Shown here in pieces: positions 19,643 to 28,183 of a DNA stretch of 64,000 nt. Made by a program: the position numbers and the translations under genes. The DNA is from an uncultured Porphyromonadaceae bacterium (GTDB taxonomy: Bacteria > Bacteroidota > Bacteroidia > Bacteroidales > Muribaculaceae). A model generated the notes under the pieces. It had not been told where the DNA came from, did no database searches, and saw only the letters and a list, made by a program, of their open reading frames with translations. Each line of letters starts with the position of its first letter. Within the stretch, counting starts at the first letter, position 1. The DNA lies in NCBI GenBank assembly GCA_947177185.1, contig CAMWTJ010000003.1:1-64000 (forward strand). Direction: 5' to 3'.

Positions 19643-20236
19643 TCAGAGTATGTCGAGATGGCGGAAAAGCGTAGCGTAATACGCAGCCTTCTTGTCGAGC
19701 CGCAGCGGATAGGCGCGCGAAGTGGAGGGCATGCGCCATATTTCCATGCCAGAGGGCGCCACAAGCATCTCGCCCATGCGCGGCACGGCTGTGCCGGTGA
19801 GCTCCGCGAGTATGCCGGCCGCTTTCTCGCCGGTAGTGGCCAGCGCACGGCACTCGGGCATGCGCGCGAGCAGCGATTCGAGATGAACAGGCTCCACCAC
19901 TTCGAGATATTTGTCGGAAGCATTGCCCTGAAGGCGCCGCACGCGGCGGCACGTATCGTGCAGCGCAATATGCCGCTCGGCCATCAGCTCCTTTATGCTG
20001 TCGAGGCGGAAGCATCGCGCGTCGGCGTCGTACAGCGCAAGCGAATCGCCCATAAACAGCAGACCGCATATGCGCCAGAAATCGTTGGTGGGATTGGGGT
20101 AGTAGAAATCCATGCTCCAGCGGTGGTTGCCGGGCGGAAAAGTACCCATCACGAGCACGCGGGCGCCATCGGGCACAAACGGCGGCCAAGGATGACACTC
20201 TACAGGCAAATCGCCATTATTTTCCACATTTTTCAT
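19643..20236 (-). CDS. Uracil-DNA glycosylase-superfamily protein
   Basis: A 197-residue protein with the fold-defining motifs of the UDG superfamily. Residues 30-56 contain MGTFPPGNHRWSMDFYYPNP followed by NDFW, the uracil-recognition region, and near 170-174 is PSTSR, corresponding to the DNA-minor-groove/His-Pro-Ser loop of Mug-like enzymes. It should excise damaged or mismatched bases, though specificity cannot be told. The ATG at 20236 is preferred over the longer reading to 20290 because a minus-strand TATCTTTG lies at 20290-20297. A nuclease-like gene follows 11 nt downstream. Confidence 0.8.
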   Translation of the reverse strand: MKNVENNGDLPVECHPWPPFVPDGARVLVMGTFPPGNHRWSMDFYYPNPTNDFWRICGLLFMGDSLALYDADARCFRLDSIKELMAERHIALHDTCRRVRRLQGNASDKYLEVVEPVHLESLLARMPECRALATTGEKAAGILAELTGTAVPRMGEMLVAPSGMEIWRMPSTSRAYPLRLDKKAAYYATLFRHLDIL

Positions 20237-20255
20237 AGAAAAAATCGCGTAAAAG

Positions 20256-20286
20256 TTGTTATTCTTAAATATAACGGTTATCTTTG
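20256..20286 (+). promoter_or_regulatory. Promoter of aqpZ
   Basis: TTG (20256-20258), 20 nt, TATCTTTG (20279-20286): an exact Bacteroidota promoter. Its -7 box abuts a mirror-image TATCTTTG on the opposite strand. Confidence 0.78.
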
Positions 20287-20289
20287 GCA

Positions 20290-20297
20290 CAAAGATA
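20290..20297 (-). promoter_or_regulatory. -7 element for the glycosylase-nuclease pair
   Basis: On the minus strand the sequence reads TATCTTTG, matching TAnnTTTG. The -33 position at the expected distance reads TTA rather than TTG, so this is a weaker promoter than its plus-strand partner. Confidence 0.5.
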
Positions 20298-20336
20298 CAA
20301 ACAAGTTCCTATTTTTCTAACATAAAACGTTATTCA

Positions 20337-21020
20337 ATGACAAAGTATTTTGCAGAAGGCGTAGGCACGATGTTTCTGGTGCTTCTCGCCTGCGGTAGCG
20401 CCGTACTGGCCGGCCCGTCGATAGGCGTGCTCGGAATCGGTCTATGTTTTGGCCTCACTCTGCTCGGCCTGTGCTATGCTATCGGCAACATTTCGGGTTG
20501 CCACGTCAACCCTGCCGTTTCGCTCGCCATGCTGTTCACGGGCCGCATGAAAGCCGGCGAATGTCTTGGCTACATCGTAAGCCAGCTCATAGGCGCCACT
20601 ATCGGTGCCGGCCTTCTGGCAGCGTTCGTTGCTCTCGCTCCGGGCTATAACTTCGGCGGCACCACCGCTGCCGGCGACGCATCACTGGCCGCCAACGTGC
20701 TCCAGCCCGGCGCCACTACAGGCATGGCCCTGCTGGCTGAAGGACTGCTCACGTTCTTCTTCGTGTTCGTGATACTTTGCGCCACCGACTCCAAGCGCGG
20801 CGCAGGCAACCTGGCCGGAGCCGCCATCGGTCTTGCTCTCGGTCTGGTGAACATCGTGGGCATACCCGTCGACAACTGCTCGGTGAACCCCGCCCGCTCG
20901 TTCGGTCCCGCCGTGTTCGGCAACGGTATGGGCGACCTTTGGATCATGATTGTAGGTCCTGTGGTCGGCGCCATCCTCGCCGCCGTGTGCTACAAGGCTG
21001 TGTTTGCAGGCAAAAAGTAA
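20337..21020 (+). CDS. aqpZ: Aquaporin Z-type MIP channel
   Basis: A 227-residue inner-membrane channel of the major intrinsic protein family with six helices and two half-helices. Both NPA boxes are intact, at 58-60 (GCHVNPAVS) and 184-186 (CSVNPARSFGPA). The arginine after the second NPA and the histidine-rich water-selective pattern favour a water channel (AqpZ) over a glycerol facilitator. It is a single-gene unit with its own promoter (20256-20286) and terminator (21044-21075). Confidence 0.93.
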   Translation: MTKYFAEGVGTMFLVLLACGSAVLAGPSIGVLGIGLCFGLTLLGLCYAIGNISGCHVNPAVSLAMLFTGRMKAGECLGYIVSQLIGATIGAGLLAAFVALAPGYNFGGTTAAGDASLAANVLQPGATTGMALLAEGLLTFFFVFVILCATDSKRGAGNLAGAAIGLALGLVNIVGIPVDNCSVNPARSFGPAVFGNGMGDLWIMIVGPVVGAILAAVCYKAVFAGKK

Positions 21021-21043
21021 GACTCACGCATAATAAATCGCAG

Positions 21044-21075
21044 AAAAGCACGGTTCCTGCAGGAGCCGTGCTTTT
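21044..21075 (+). terminator. Terminator after aqpZ
   Basis: A nearly perfect palindrome: AAAAGCACGG at 21044-21053 pairs with CCGTGCTTTT at 21066-21075, with the inner TCCTGCAGGA also self-complementary. T-rich sequence follows. The rel promoter begins only four bases later. Confidence 0.85.
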
Positions 21076-21078
21076 CTG

Positions 21079-21109
21079 TTGTTTTTATGCGGGGGAATTT
21101 GTAACTTTG
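21079..21109 (+). promoter_or_regulatory. Promoter of the rel gene
   Basis: TTG (21079-21081), 20 nt, TAACTTTG (21102-21109), an exact match. Transcription should start near 21114, just upstream of the ATG at 21132. Confidence 0.78.
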
Positions 21110-21131
21110 AGGTCGGAAACATGTTTTGCCT

Positions 21132-23348
21132 ATGGATTCTATAGATTTCACCGACGAAGAGCGCCGCGAAGTGCTCGGCCTGACCCGACGGCTCATGAAG
21201 CTGATGCGGCCCGTCGCCCATGATGGCGATGCTGCTGCCGTGCGCAGCATGCACGAAGCCTATGCCGGCGCGTTGCGTCGCGACCGCTTCGGGCTTCACC
21301 CGCTCGTGCGCCACATGCACACCGCGGCCCTGCTGGCCGAGCGCCTCAGCCCCGACCGCAACATGGCACTCGCTGTCATGGTCTACGAATACGTGCGCGC
21401 GGGAGTGGTGGAGCGAAGCAGCGTGGCTGAGCGATGGGGCGACGACGTGGGACGCATGGTCGACGGCCTGCTCAATGTGGCCACTCTCTACAGCCGCCAT
21501 GCGTCTGTGGAAACCGACAATTTCCGAAAACTGCTGCTTACGTTTGCCGAGGATATCCGCGTGATCATAATCATGATTGTGGACCGCCTCGCACTCATGC
21601 AGGCCATCAACCATCACCCCGACGAAGAAGCAGTGCGGCATGTGGCTGCGGAGGCAAGCTATCTGTACGCTCCTCTGGCACACCGCCTGGGCCTTTACGC
21701 CATAAAAGGCGAACTGGAGGACATGGCCTTCAAGTACAGCAACCGTGATATGTTCACGCGCATTGCCCGTAAGCTGAATCAGACCAAAGCCCATCGCGAA
21801 AAATACATAGCCGATTTCATAGAGCCCGTGCGCAAGCGCCTCGAACGCGAAGGCCTGCGCTTCGACATCAAAGGCCGTACGAAGTCCATATCGTCGATAT
21901 GGAACAAGATGAAAAAGCAGAAAAACGACATCGACGACATCTACGACCTTTTCGCAATCCGCATCATACTCGATGTGCCGCCGGAGATGGAAAAGAGCCA
22001 GTGCTGGCTCGTGTATTCGATAGTCACCGACATGTACAGGCCCAATCCCGCGCGCATGAAGGACTGGATAAGCATCCCTAAAAGCAACGGCTACGAGTCG
22101 CTGCACATCACCGTGTACGGCCCCGAAGAACGCTGGGTCGAAGTGCAGATACGCACGCGGCGCATGGATCTCGTGGCCGAAAAGGGCCTCGCTGCGCATT
22201 GGCGCTACAAGGGCATCAAGAGCGAAGGAGGCCTTGACGCATGGATGAACAACGTGCGCGACATCCTCGAGGCCGGCGCCGACGGCCCCCTCGAGCTTAT
22301 GAAAAACATGCGCATGGACGTGTACGACAAGGAGGTGTTCGTGTTCACTCCCAAAGGCGACCTGTACAAGCTGCCCATGGGCGCCACCCTGCTCGATTTC
22401 GCGTTCAGCATACACTCGTCCGTGGGCTCACACTGCACCGGCGGACGCGTCAACGGCAAAAACCAGCGCCTTACCTACAGGCTGCGCAGCGGCGACACTG
22501 TGGAGATTTTCACCTCGCAGGCCCAGACTCCGAAAACCGACTGGCTCGGCATAGCTGTCACGTCGAAGGCGCGCAACAAGATACGCGTGGCGCTCAAAGA
22601 ACTTGCCGGCAAGCGCGCCGAGCTGGGTAAAGAGCTGCTGCTGCGACGTTTTAAAAACAGAAAAATCGATGTGGACGACGCCACACTGTCGCGGGCTATA
22701 GCCAAGAGCGGCTACAAGAACGTGACCGATTTCTACACCGCCATAGCCGACGAAGACCTCGACGTGAACGCGGCCATTGACGCGTACCTCGCTCTGGACA
22801 GGCCCTCCGACGACACCGCCGCCGGCGTCACCCACGTGTCGGCAAGCGAATACGTGATGCCCGACCCGCTGGCCGACGCCGGACAGAACCCGCAGAACAG
22901 CGACATACTCGTAATCGGCGACAACATCAAAGGCATTAACTACCGCATGGCGCGCTGCTGCAACCCCATATTCGGCGACGATGTGTTCGGCTTCGTGTCG
23001 GCCGAAGGTGTCATAAAAATACACCGCAACGACTGTCCGAACGCCGACAATATGCGCCGCAACTATCCCTACCGCCTGATACGCACGCGGTGGAGCGGCA
23101 AGACCGGGGCGCAGTTCGCGGCCACGCTGCGCATAGTCGGACAGGACGACCTGGGCATCGTGACCAATCTTACATCCATCATCAACAAAGAAAAGGACTC
23201 GTCGCTGCGAAGCATCTCCATCGACAGCAACGACGGGCTGTTTCAAGGTTTTGTGGTAGTGGGCGTAAACGACACCTCCACCCTCAACCTGCTCATAAAA
23301 AAACTGAAAACTGTAAAAGGAGTAAAAGATGTGCAACGCAGCAAGTAA
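21132..23348 (+). CDS. relA: RelA/SpoT-family (p)ppGpp synthetase, hydrolase domain degenerate
   Basis: A 738-residue stringent-response enzyme that transfers pyrophosphate from ATP to GDP/GTP. The domains in order are a helical HD-type region (about 30-170), synthetase (about 220-350, with RTKSISSIWNKM, SIPKSNGYESLH and EVQIRT at 337-342), TGS (about 392-460) and a C-terminal conserved-cysteine/ACT region. In the HD region the His-Asp metal pair is missing: residues 84-89 read VYEYVR where bifunctional Rel proteins have an HD-x-x-ED segment. It is therefore probably a synthetase without hydrolase activity. ATG 21132 is preferred; a TTG at 21126 is in frame. The 3' end overlaps the next gene by 20 nt. 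Confidence 0.9.
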   Translation: MDSIDFTDEERREVLGLTRRLMKLMRPVAHDGDAAAVRSMHEAYAGALRRDRFGLHPLVRHMHTAALLAERLSPDRNMALAVMVYEYVRAGVVERSSVAERWGDDVGRMVDGLLNVATLYSRHASVETDNFRKLLLTFAEDIRVIIIMIVDRLALMQAINHHPDEEAVRHVAAEASYLYAPLAHRLGLYAIKGELEDMAFKYSNRDMFTRIARKLNQTKAHREKYIADFIEPVRKRLEREGLRFDIKGRTKSISSIWNKMKKQKNDIDDIYDLFAIRIILDVPPEMEKSQCWLVYSIVTDMYRPNPARMKDWISIPKSNGYESLHITVYGPEERWVEVQIRTRRMDLVAEKGLAAHWRYKGIKSEGGLDAWMNNVRDILEAGADGPLELMKNMRMDVYDKEVFVFTPKGDLYKLPMGATLLDFAFSIHSSVGSHCTGGRVNGKNQRLTYRLRSGDTVEIFTSQAQTPKTDWLGIAVTSKARNKIRVALKELAGKRAELGKELLLRRFKNRKIDVDDATLSRAIAKSGYKNVTDFYTAIADEDLDVNAAIDAYLALDRPSDDTAAGVTHVSASEYVMPDPLADAGQNPQNSDILVIGDNIKGINYRMARCCNPIFGDDVFGFVSAEGVIKIHRNDCPNADNMRRNYPYRLIRTRWSGKTGAQFAATLRIVGQDDLGIVTNLTSIINKEKDSSLRSISIDSNDGLFQGFVVVGVNDTSTLNLLIKKLKTVKGVKDVQRSK

Positions 23349-24177
23349 AATATCTATCATAGCTCTCGTGGCCGTGGCATCAGCGGCCTGCACCACCGAG
23401 GCAGAACGCCGCGCGGCGGCAGCAGGTAATCTTCACACGCAGGCCGAAGCCCTGGTGGCGTCGGGAGCCTACGACGAGGCGATAGTCCTGCTCGACTCTC
23501 TCGATAGCGCCTATCGCGAACAGACCGCCACACGACGCGTCAGCCTCGCCACACGCGCGGCGGCCATAGAAGGGCGCGCGCTGCAGCAAATCGGCCCCGC
23601 CGAACAGCGGCTGGCCGAGGCACAGATGCGCGCCGACAGCCTCGCCGCGCTGTTTGTAAGCGTCGACGGACCGCGCGGGCTGGAGGGATATAGCGTGGCC
23701 CGCGAACTCGCCGGACAGAACGTGACGGCCTCTACAGGCGTTCAGCCGCGCATCGGGGCCGACGGCTATCTCACACTCGCGGCTGTGGTAAAAGGCAAGA
23801 GCATAGGCCTCAACTCGGCGAGTGTCACCACCGCGGCCGGCACAGTGGCTGTAGAACCCGCTCAGGCCGGACGCCGGGTGAGCAGCGAGGGCAGCGAACT
23901 GCTGATGTTCAGGCAGGAAGAGGTGACACCACTGCTCGAAGCTCTCGAGCAAGCCGGCGACGGCGTGGCTAAAATGCACCTCGACGGCACCGGCGGTTCC
24001 GTCGAAATCAAGCTCACGGCTGAATTGCGTGCCGCCTTGGTGCGCTCGTGGCAATACGCCATGGCCCGGCAGGCCCTTCGCTCGGCCCTGATAGAGCGCG
24101 AGCGCCTTGAACGCGTGTTGCAGACAGCACGCGACCATCGCGCCAACGCTCCCGCTCCCGAGCAGGAGCAGCAGTAG
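23329..24177 (+). CDS. Alanine-rich lipoprotein with coiled-coil potential
   Basis: A 282-residue exported protein with a lipobox (ASAAC) ending at about residue 21. The N-terminal half is helical with a TPR-like pattern (EALVASGAYDEAIVLLDSLDSAYREQ) and long charged helices. The middle has beta-strand character (GYLTLAAVVKGKSIGLNSASVTTAAGTVAVEP) and the end is again helical, finishing in a Gln/Glu-rich tail. No known family is recognised. It starts inside the 3' end of the rel gene (20-nt overlap), so the two are co-transcribed. It converges on ktrA-like with a 9-nt gap and no visible terminator. Confidence 0.72.
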   Translation: MCNAASKISIIALVAVASAACTTEAERRAAAAGNLHTQAEALVASGAYDEAIVLLDSLDSAYREQTATRRVSLATRAAAIEGRALQQIGPAEQRLAEAQMRADSLAALFVSVDGPRGLEGYSVARELAGQNVTASTGVQPRIGADGYLTLAAVVKGKSIGLNSASVTTAAGTVAVEPAQAGRRVSSEGSELLMFRQEEVTPLLEALEQAGDGVAKMHLDGTGGSVEIKLTAELRAALVRSWQYAMARQALRSALIERERLERVLQTARDHRANAPAPEQEQQ

Positions 24178-24186
24178 CGGCTAACG

Positions 24187-24882
24187 TTACCTTATGTGAC
24201 GGTACATGGCCCGGAAATCGCGCAAAGAGCCGTAGACCGTGAGGATATCGCCATGCTCTATGCGCAGGGTCGACTCTGACTCCGACGGATACACCACCTC
24301 AGGCTCGTGGCTGGCCACACCTAATATGTTGGTGCTGCCGGTCAGGCGGCACACGGCCACCAGATGCAGCCTGAAATTTTCGTCGAGCTTCATATCCGAA
24401 ATCTCCAGCCCCACAAAATAGGCCGGAACTTCGAACTTTATCACAAAATGCGTGTCGTCGACTTCCAGCGACTGTATGCGAGCGCCGAGTTCCATCTCAT
24501 GGGCGAGGTCGCGCGCGGCCCGCTGTTCGGGAGTGATGATGCGCTGTATGTCGAATCCCTCGAGTATCGACTCGTGGAGTTTGTCGATAGCACGCGCATA
24601 CAGGCACTTCACGCCCATTTTCTTCAGAAGGGCCACAGTGCGCACACTGGCGCCGAAATTTTCGCCGATGGCCACTACCACCACATCCACATTGCGCAGC
24701 GGAAGCACCGACAGCGCCGACTCTTCCGTGCTGTCTATCAGATAGACAGTGGATATATAATCCTTTATTTCGTCGATGTTGGTCTGATTGATGTCTACGC
24801 CTATCACCTCGTGGCCCATCTCCGTGAGATTGCGCGCGAGGTTGCTGCCGTAGATTCCGAGTCCGATTACAAGATAACGCAT
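24187..24882 (-). CDS. KtrA-type potassium channel gating protein (RCK domain)
   Basis: A 231-residue single-RCK protein, half the size of TrkA. The Rossmann nucleotide-binding motif GLGIYGSNLA is at residues 7-16, followed by VIGVDINQTNIDEIKDY, and a TrkA-C domain lies at about 140-225. KtrA-type subunits form an octameric cytoplasmic ring that binds ATP/ADP or NAD(H) and gates the membrane subunit. The gene lies 43 nt downstream of its likely partner, the KtrB-like transporter. Confidence 0.9.
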   Translation of the reverse strand: MRYLVIGLGIYGSNLARNLTEMGHEVIGVDINQTNIDEIKDYISTVYLIDSTEESALSVLPLRNVDVVVVAIGENFGASVRTVALLKKMGVKCLYARAIDKLHESILEGFDIQRIITPEQRAARDLAHEMELGARIQSLEVDDTHFVIKFEVPAYFVGLEISDMKLDENFRLHLVAVCRLTGSTNILGVASHEPEVVYPSESESTLRIEHGDILTVYGSLRDFRAMYRHIR

Positions 24883-24925
24883 GGTAGTGATAGCTGGAGT
24901 AAAATGTTGGACAATAGTAATGCTG

Positions 24926-26800
24926 TCAGTTGATAATCACAGGTTCTTCGGGATAGTGGACCGAACTGTCGCGGCGGCTGCGCACGATGCCCATGAGCAG
25001 CGACAGGATGCCCACACGCCCCACAAACATTGCCGTGGAAAGCAGCAGCTTCGACGCGTCGCCCAGGCGGTCGGTGATGCCGAGCGACGAACCCACGGTG
25101 AACAGCGCCGACACCACTTCGAAAAGCACGTCGCGCACGCGCAGGTCGGGCTCAAGCAGCAGCATGGCCACTGCATAGAGCAAAAAAGCGGCTATGCTTA
25201 CAGCCACCACCGCATTGGCGCGGCGTACGCTCGGCAGGGCTATGCTGCGGCGCCAGGCCGCCACACCGCTGTGACCGTGGGCCACCGAGCGGAGGTTAAG
25301 CAACACCACGGCTATCGTGTTGACCTTGATGCCGCCCGCCATAGACTGCGACGCGCCGCCTATCCACATCTGCACCATCACCACCAGGAGGGTGGCGGGA
25401 AGAAAAGCCCCGGGACTGACCGAAGCAAAGCCGGCGCTGCGGGGTGTGAGCGCGTTGAACAGACTTTGCACCGATTTTTCCCATAACGACATGCCGCGAA
25501 GTGTGTTGTTGTATTCAAGCACGAAAAACGACAGCGTGCCTATGGCAAGAATGGCAAAAGTGGTGGCGAGCACTATCTTGGTGTTGAGGTCGTAGATATG
25601 CACCGGGCACACAAACCGCACTCCGCGCACCCTGGCCCACAGACGCCTGGCCTTGAGCACCACGGCGTCCTTGAAATTGACAAGTATAGGGAATCCGATG
25701 GCGCCGGACAGCACAATGAGCGACGTGACCACGTAAATCCACTGATTGCCGCCCATAAGTGCCGGATTGGACATGCCGTCGGCCACGTTGGTGAAGCCGG
25801 CGTTGCAGAAGGCCGACAGGCTCAGGAAAGCGGAAAAAACAATGCGGTCGGCCTCCTCGAATCCCATCTCGGGAGGCACTGTGAAATAGATGGCCACAGC
25901 TCCTGCCGCCTCAATGGCCAGCGTGAAGCACAGGATGTAAAGCAGCGTCGGAAGCAGTGCGTTGAGGCTGCGGCTATAGACCATGTCGCGGAGCATCAGC
26001 TGGCTGTAGATGCTCGGTCCGCCGCTGAAAAACAACGCGAAGAAACTCGTGAAAGTGAGCACTCCCAGACCGCCTATCTGTATGAGCACCGAAAGCACGG
26101 CAAGTCCGAAAGGCGTGAACGTGGACGAGATGTCGACCGTGGTGAGCCCGGTTATGCACACGGCCGATGTGCTCACAAAAAGGGAGTCGACATAGCTTAT
26201 CGGGTGCACAGTGCACTTAGGCAGCATCAGCACCACCGAACCTATGAATATAAAAAACAGGAAACTTGCCGAAAGCAGCAGCGACGGGTTGGTGCGCACG
26301 CTCACCAGCCTTATGGCCATAGTGCTCAGGCTGACAAGAGAATATGCCGCGAGCACGCTGAACAAAAACGCCCTGCTGTAAAGCAAGCTGTCGAGCCATG
26401 GCAGCCACGGCTCGGTAGGCCTCGGATAAATCCACGTGAGCAGCGCAAGCACCACTCCTGCGTCGACTACCCATTTGAGCAGGCGCGCGTCGCGCAGCGT
26501 GGACGCTGCGTTCACCGTAAGACCAAACACAACCTCTATGGCAAACACAGCCTGCACCACGCGCAGGCCACGGCGCAGCAGTCCTATGTCCGACGGATTG
26601 TGGTCGATGCCGAAATACAGCAACAGGTCGATTATGCACAGCAGCGCCGCCACGGCCGAAAGCACCGACAGCGCATTGGCCACCGAGCGTATCGCTGCCG
26701 CAAAATGCAGCCTGAAACGCCCGAAGCTATAACGCCAAAGGCGCACGCGGTAAAGCGCACGCCTCCAGAGAGAGCTTGATGTGTGACGGCCACTGGCCAT
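24926..26800 (-). CDS. KtrB/TrkH-family potassium transporter
   Basis: A 624-residue membrane protein. Four Trk/Ktr pore repeats are visible: STSAVCITGLTTVD, SAFCNAGFTNVAD, TPRSAGFASVS and TVGSSLGIT, each with the selectivity-filter glycine. It is longer than usual KtrB because about 150 N-terminal residues add a basic leader and three to four extra hydrophobic helices before the conserved core. With the downstream KtrA-type protein it makes a second K+/Na+-coupled uptake system besides TrkA-TrkH. It lies 18 nt after the DUF4923-like gene. Confidence 0.9.
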   Translation of the reverse strand: MASGRHTSSSLWRRALYRVRLWRYSFGRFRLHFAAAIRSVANALSVLSAVAALLCIIDLLLYFGIDHNPSDIGLLRRGLRVVQAVFAIEVVFGLTVNAASTLRDARLLKWVVDAGVVLALLTWIYPRPTEPWLPWLDSLLYSRAFLFSVLAAYSLVSLSTMAIRLVSVRTNPSLLLSASFLFFIFIGSVVLMLPKCTVHPISYVDSLFVSTSAVCITGLTTVDISSTFTPFGLAVLSVLIQIGGLGVLTFTSFFALFFSGGPSIYSQLMLRDMVYSRSLNALLPTLLYILCFTLAIEAAGAVAIYFTVPPEMGFEEADRIVFSAFLSLSAFCNAGFTNVADGMSNPALMGGNQWIYVVTSLIVLSGAIGFPILVNFKDAVVLKARRLWARVRGVRFVCPVHIYDLNTKIVLATTFAILAIGTLSFFVLEYNNTLRGMSLWEKSVQSLFNALTPRSAGFASVSPGAFLPATLLVVMVQMWIGGASQSMAGGIKVNTIAVVLLNLRSVAHGHSGVAAWRRSIALPSVRRANAVVAVSIAAFLLYAVAMLLLEPDLRVRDVLFEVVSALFTVGSSLGITDRLGDASKLLLSTAMFVGRVGILSLLMGIVRSRRDSSVHYPEEPVIIN

Positions 26801-26818
26801 TATATTACAAAGCGCTGC

Positions 26819-27418
26819 TTACAGTTTGTCGAGCCTGAATCCTGCGTAAGCGCCGTCGTAGCTCTCGAGCATTTTCGATATCGATTTCAGGCTGCTTTTA
26901 CCTGTAGCGGCTGAAATTTTAGTGACCAGGTCCACGAGTTTGGAGATGTCGAACGTGAGAGTCATCGTGTTGCCTATCACCTGCCACTGGCCGTTGAATT
27001 TGCCACCCACGAGCTTGCCTATGCCGTCGAGATTGAGCGTGCACTGTCCGCTTTCGCCATAGGTAATATGTCCTTTAAGGCTCACCTTCTTGAGTTTCAT
27101 CACAAAGGTGGAATCCTCGCCCACGGTGAGTTCCATGTTCTGCAGGCCGGCCTTTTCGTAGTAGGTTTTCAGTTTCGACTCGAGCACGGTGCCGGCTGCG
27201 GCGCCGCTGAGATTCTTAAGGGCGTTGTCGCCTTTGAAGGTAACTGCCGGGCCGTTGTATTTCCATGTACCGGCCGGTATGGTGGTGGCTGTGCCGCTAC
27301 CGCCCACCACGGCACCGATTACACCCTTCAGGGCGTCGAGAGGATTGGCGCAACGCGCCGCCGGCGCAAGCATCACTGCGGCCGCAAGCATAAGCACAAT
27401 GGCATGAATCTTTTTCAT
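26819..27418 (-). CDS. DUF4923-like exported protein
   Basis: A 199-residue protein with a signal peptide (ending near APAARC, about residue 24; the Cys could also be a lipidation site). The mature part opens with GTWKYNGPAVTFKGDNAL, typical of the Bacteroidales DUF4923 family, followed by lipocalin-like strands (MELTVGEDSTFVMKLKKVSLKGHITYGESGQCTL). The function is unknown; envelope lipid or calycin-like binding is only a guess from the beta pattern. The ATG at 27418 overlaps the ftsE stop by four bases. Confidence 0.78.
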   Translation of the reverse strand: MKKIHAIVLMLAAAVMLAPAARCANPLDALKGVIGAVVGGSGTATTIPAGTWKYNGPAVTFKGDNALKNLSGAAAGTVLESKLKTYYEKAGLQNMELTVGEDSTFVMKLKKVSLKGHITYGESGQCTLNLDGIGKLVGGKFNGQWQVIGNTMTLTFDISKLVDLVTKISAATGKSSLKSISKMLESYDGAYAGFRLDKL

Positions 27419-28104
27419 AGTCTGTCTATCTTGATTGTTTCTTGAATTTCGAGTTTCTTTCCTCCACACCGAAGCACACGACCCGGAAACTGGTCGAGCA
27501 ACGCCAAGTTGTGGGTAGCCACCACCACAGCAGTGCCGGCGGCTGCGATTTCGTAAAGCCGGCGTATGATTTGCTCGCCGGTGGCCGGGTCGAGATTCCC
27601 GGTAGGTTCGTCGGCCAATATAAGGTCGGGACTGTTGAGCAGCGCGCGGGCTATGACTATGCGCTGCTGCTCACCGCCGGAAAGCTCGTGGGGCATCTTG
27701 TAGCTTTTGTTGGCCATGCCCACCTCGGCGAGCACGCTGTCGATGCGCTCCTCGCGTTCCGCAGCGTTTTTCCAGCCGGTGGCGCGCAGCACAAAGTCAA
27801 GATTGGCAAACACGTTACGGTCCATCAGCAACTGAAAGTCCTGAAACACGATTCCAATCTTGCGGCGCAGCATGGGAATCTGCTTGCGGCGCAGCCCGGC
27901 CAGATCATAATCGAACACGCGCGCACTCCCCGACTCCACCGGCACCTCGCCGTACAGCGATTTCAGCAGAGTCGACTTGCCGGAGCCTACAGCGCCTATG
28001 AGATAGACCATCTCGCCGGGTTCGATGTCGAACGACACATGCTTCAGCACCACATGCTCCTTGCGCAGCAACTCCACGTCGCGGTATTCAATTATTGCAG
28101 CCAT
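27415..28104 (-). CDS. ftsE: Cell-division ABC ATPase FtsE
   Basis: A 229-residue ABC ATPase that, with the membrane protein FtsX, couples cell division to peptidoglycan hydrolase activation. Walker A (GAVGSGKST) is at residues 37-45, the signature LSGGEQQR is near 139, and Walker B with [10 protein letters not shown] follows. The MacB/FtsE-type segment [14 protein letters not shown] is also present. No ftsX is adjacent: the downstream genes are a DUF4923-like protein and the Ktr system, so FtsX must be elsewhere. Confidence 0.88.
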   Translation of the reverse strand: MAAIIEYRDVELLRKEHVVLKHVSFDIEPGEMVYLIGAVGSGKSTLLKSLYGEVPVESGSARVFDYDLAGLRRKQIPMLRRKIGIVFQDFQLLMDRNVFANLDFVLRATGWKNAAEREERIDSVLAEVGMANKSYKMPHELSGGEQQRIVIARALLNSPDLILADEPTGNLDPATGEQIIRRLYEIAAAGTAVVVATHNLALLDQFPGRVLRCGGKKLEIQETIKIDRL

Positions 28105-28115
28105 TCTTTCTATTT

Positions 28116-28148
28116 TTGTGCAAATCTACTAATTTTTCACTAATTTTG
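28116..28148 (+). promoter_or_regulatory. Promoter of the ABC-F gene
   Basis: TTG (28116-28118), 22 nt, TAATTTTG (28141-28148). It physically overlaps the divergent ftsE promoter, so the two cannot be occupied together. Confidence 0.65.
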
Positions 28149-28154
28149 CGTCAA
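28121..28154 (-). promoter_or_regulatory. Promoter of the ftsE-DUF4923-ktr operon
   Basis: On the minus strand: TTG (28154-28152), 23 nt, TAGATTTG (28128-28121). The spacing is at the long end of the usual range. Transcription would begin near 28116, just before the ftsE ATG at 28104. Confidence 0.58.
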
Positions 28155-28183
28155 AATAATGATTCTTTTAACACTATCTTACA

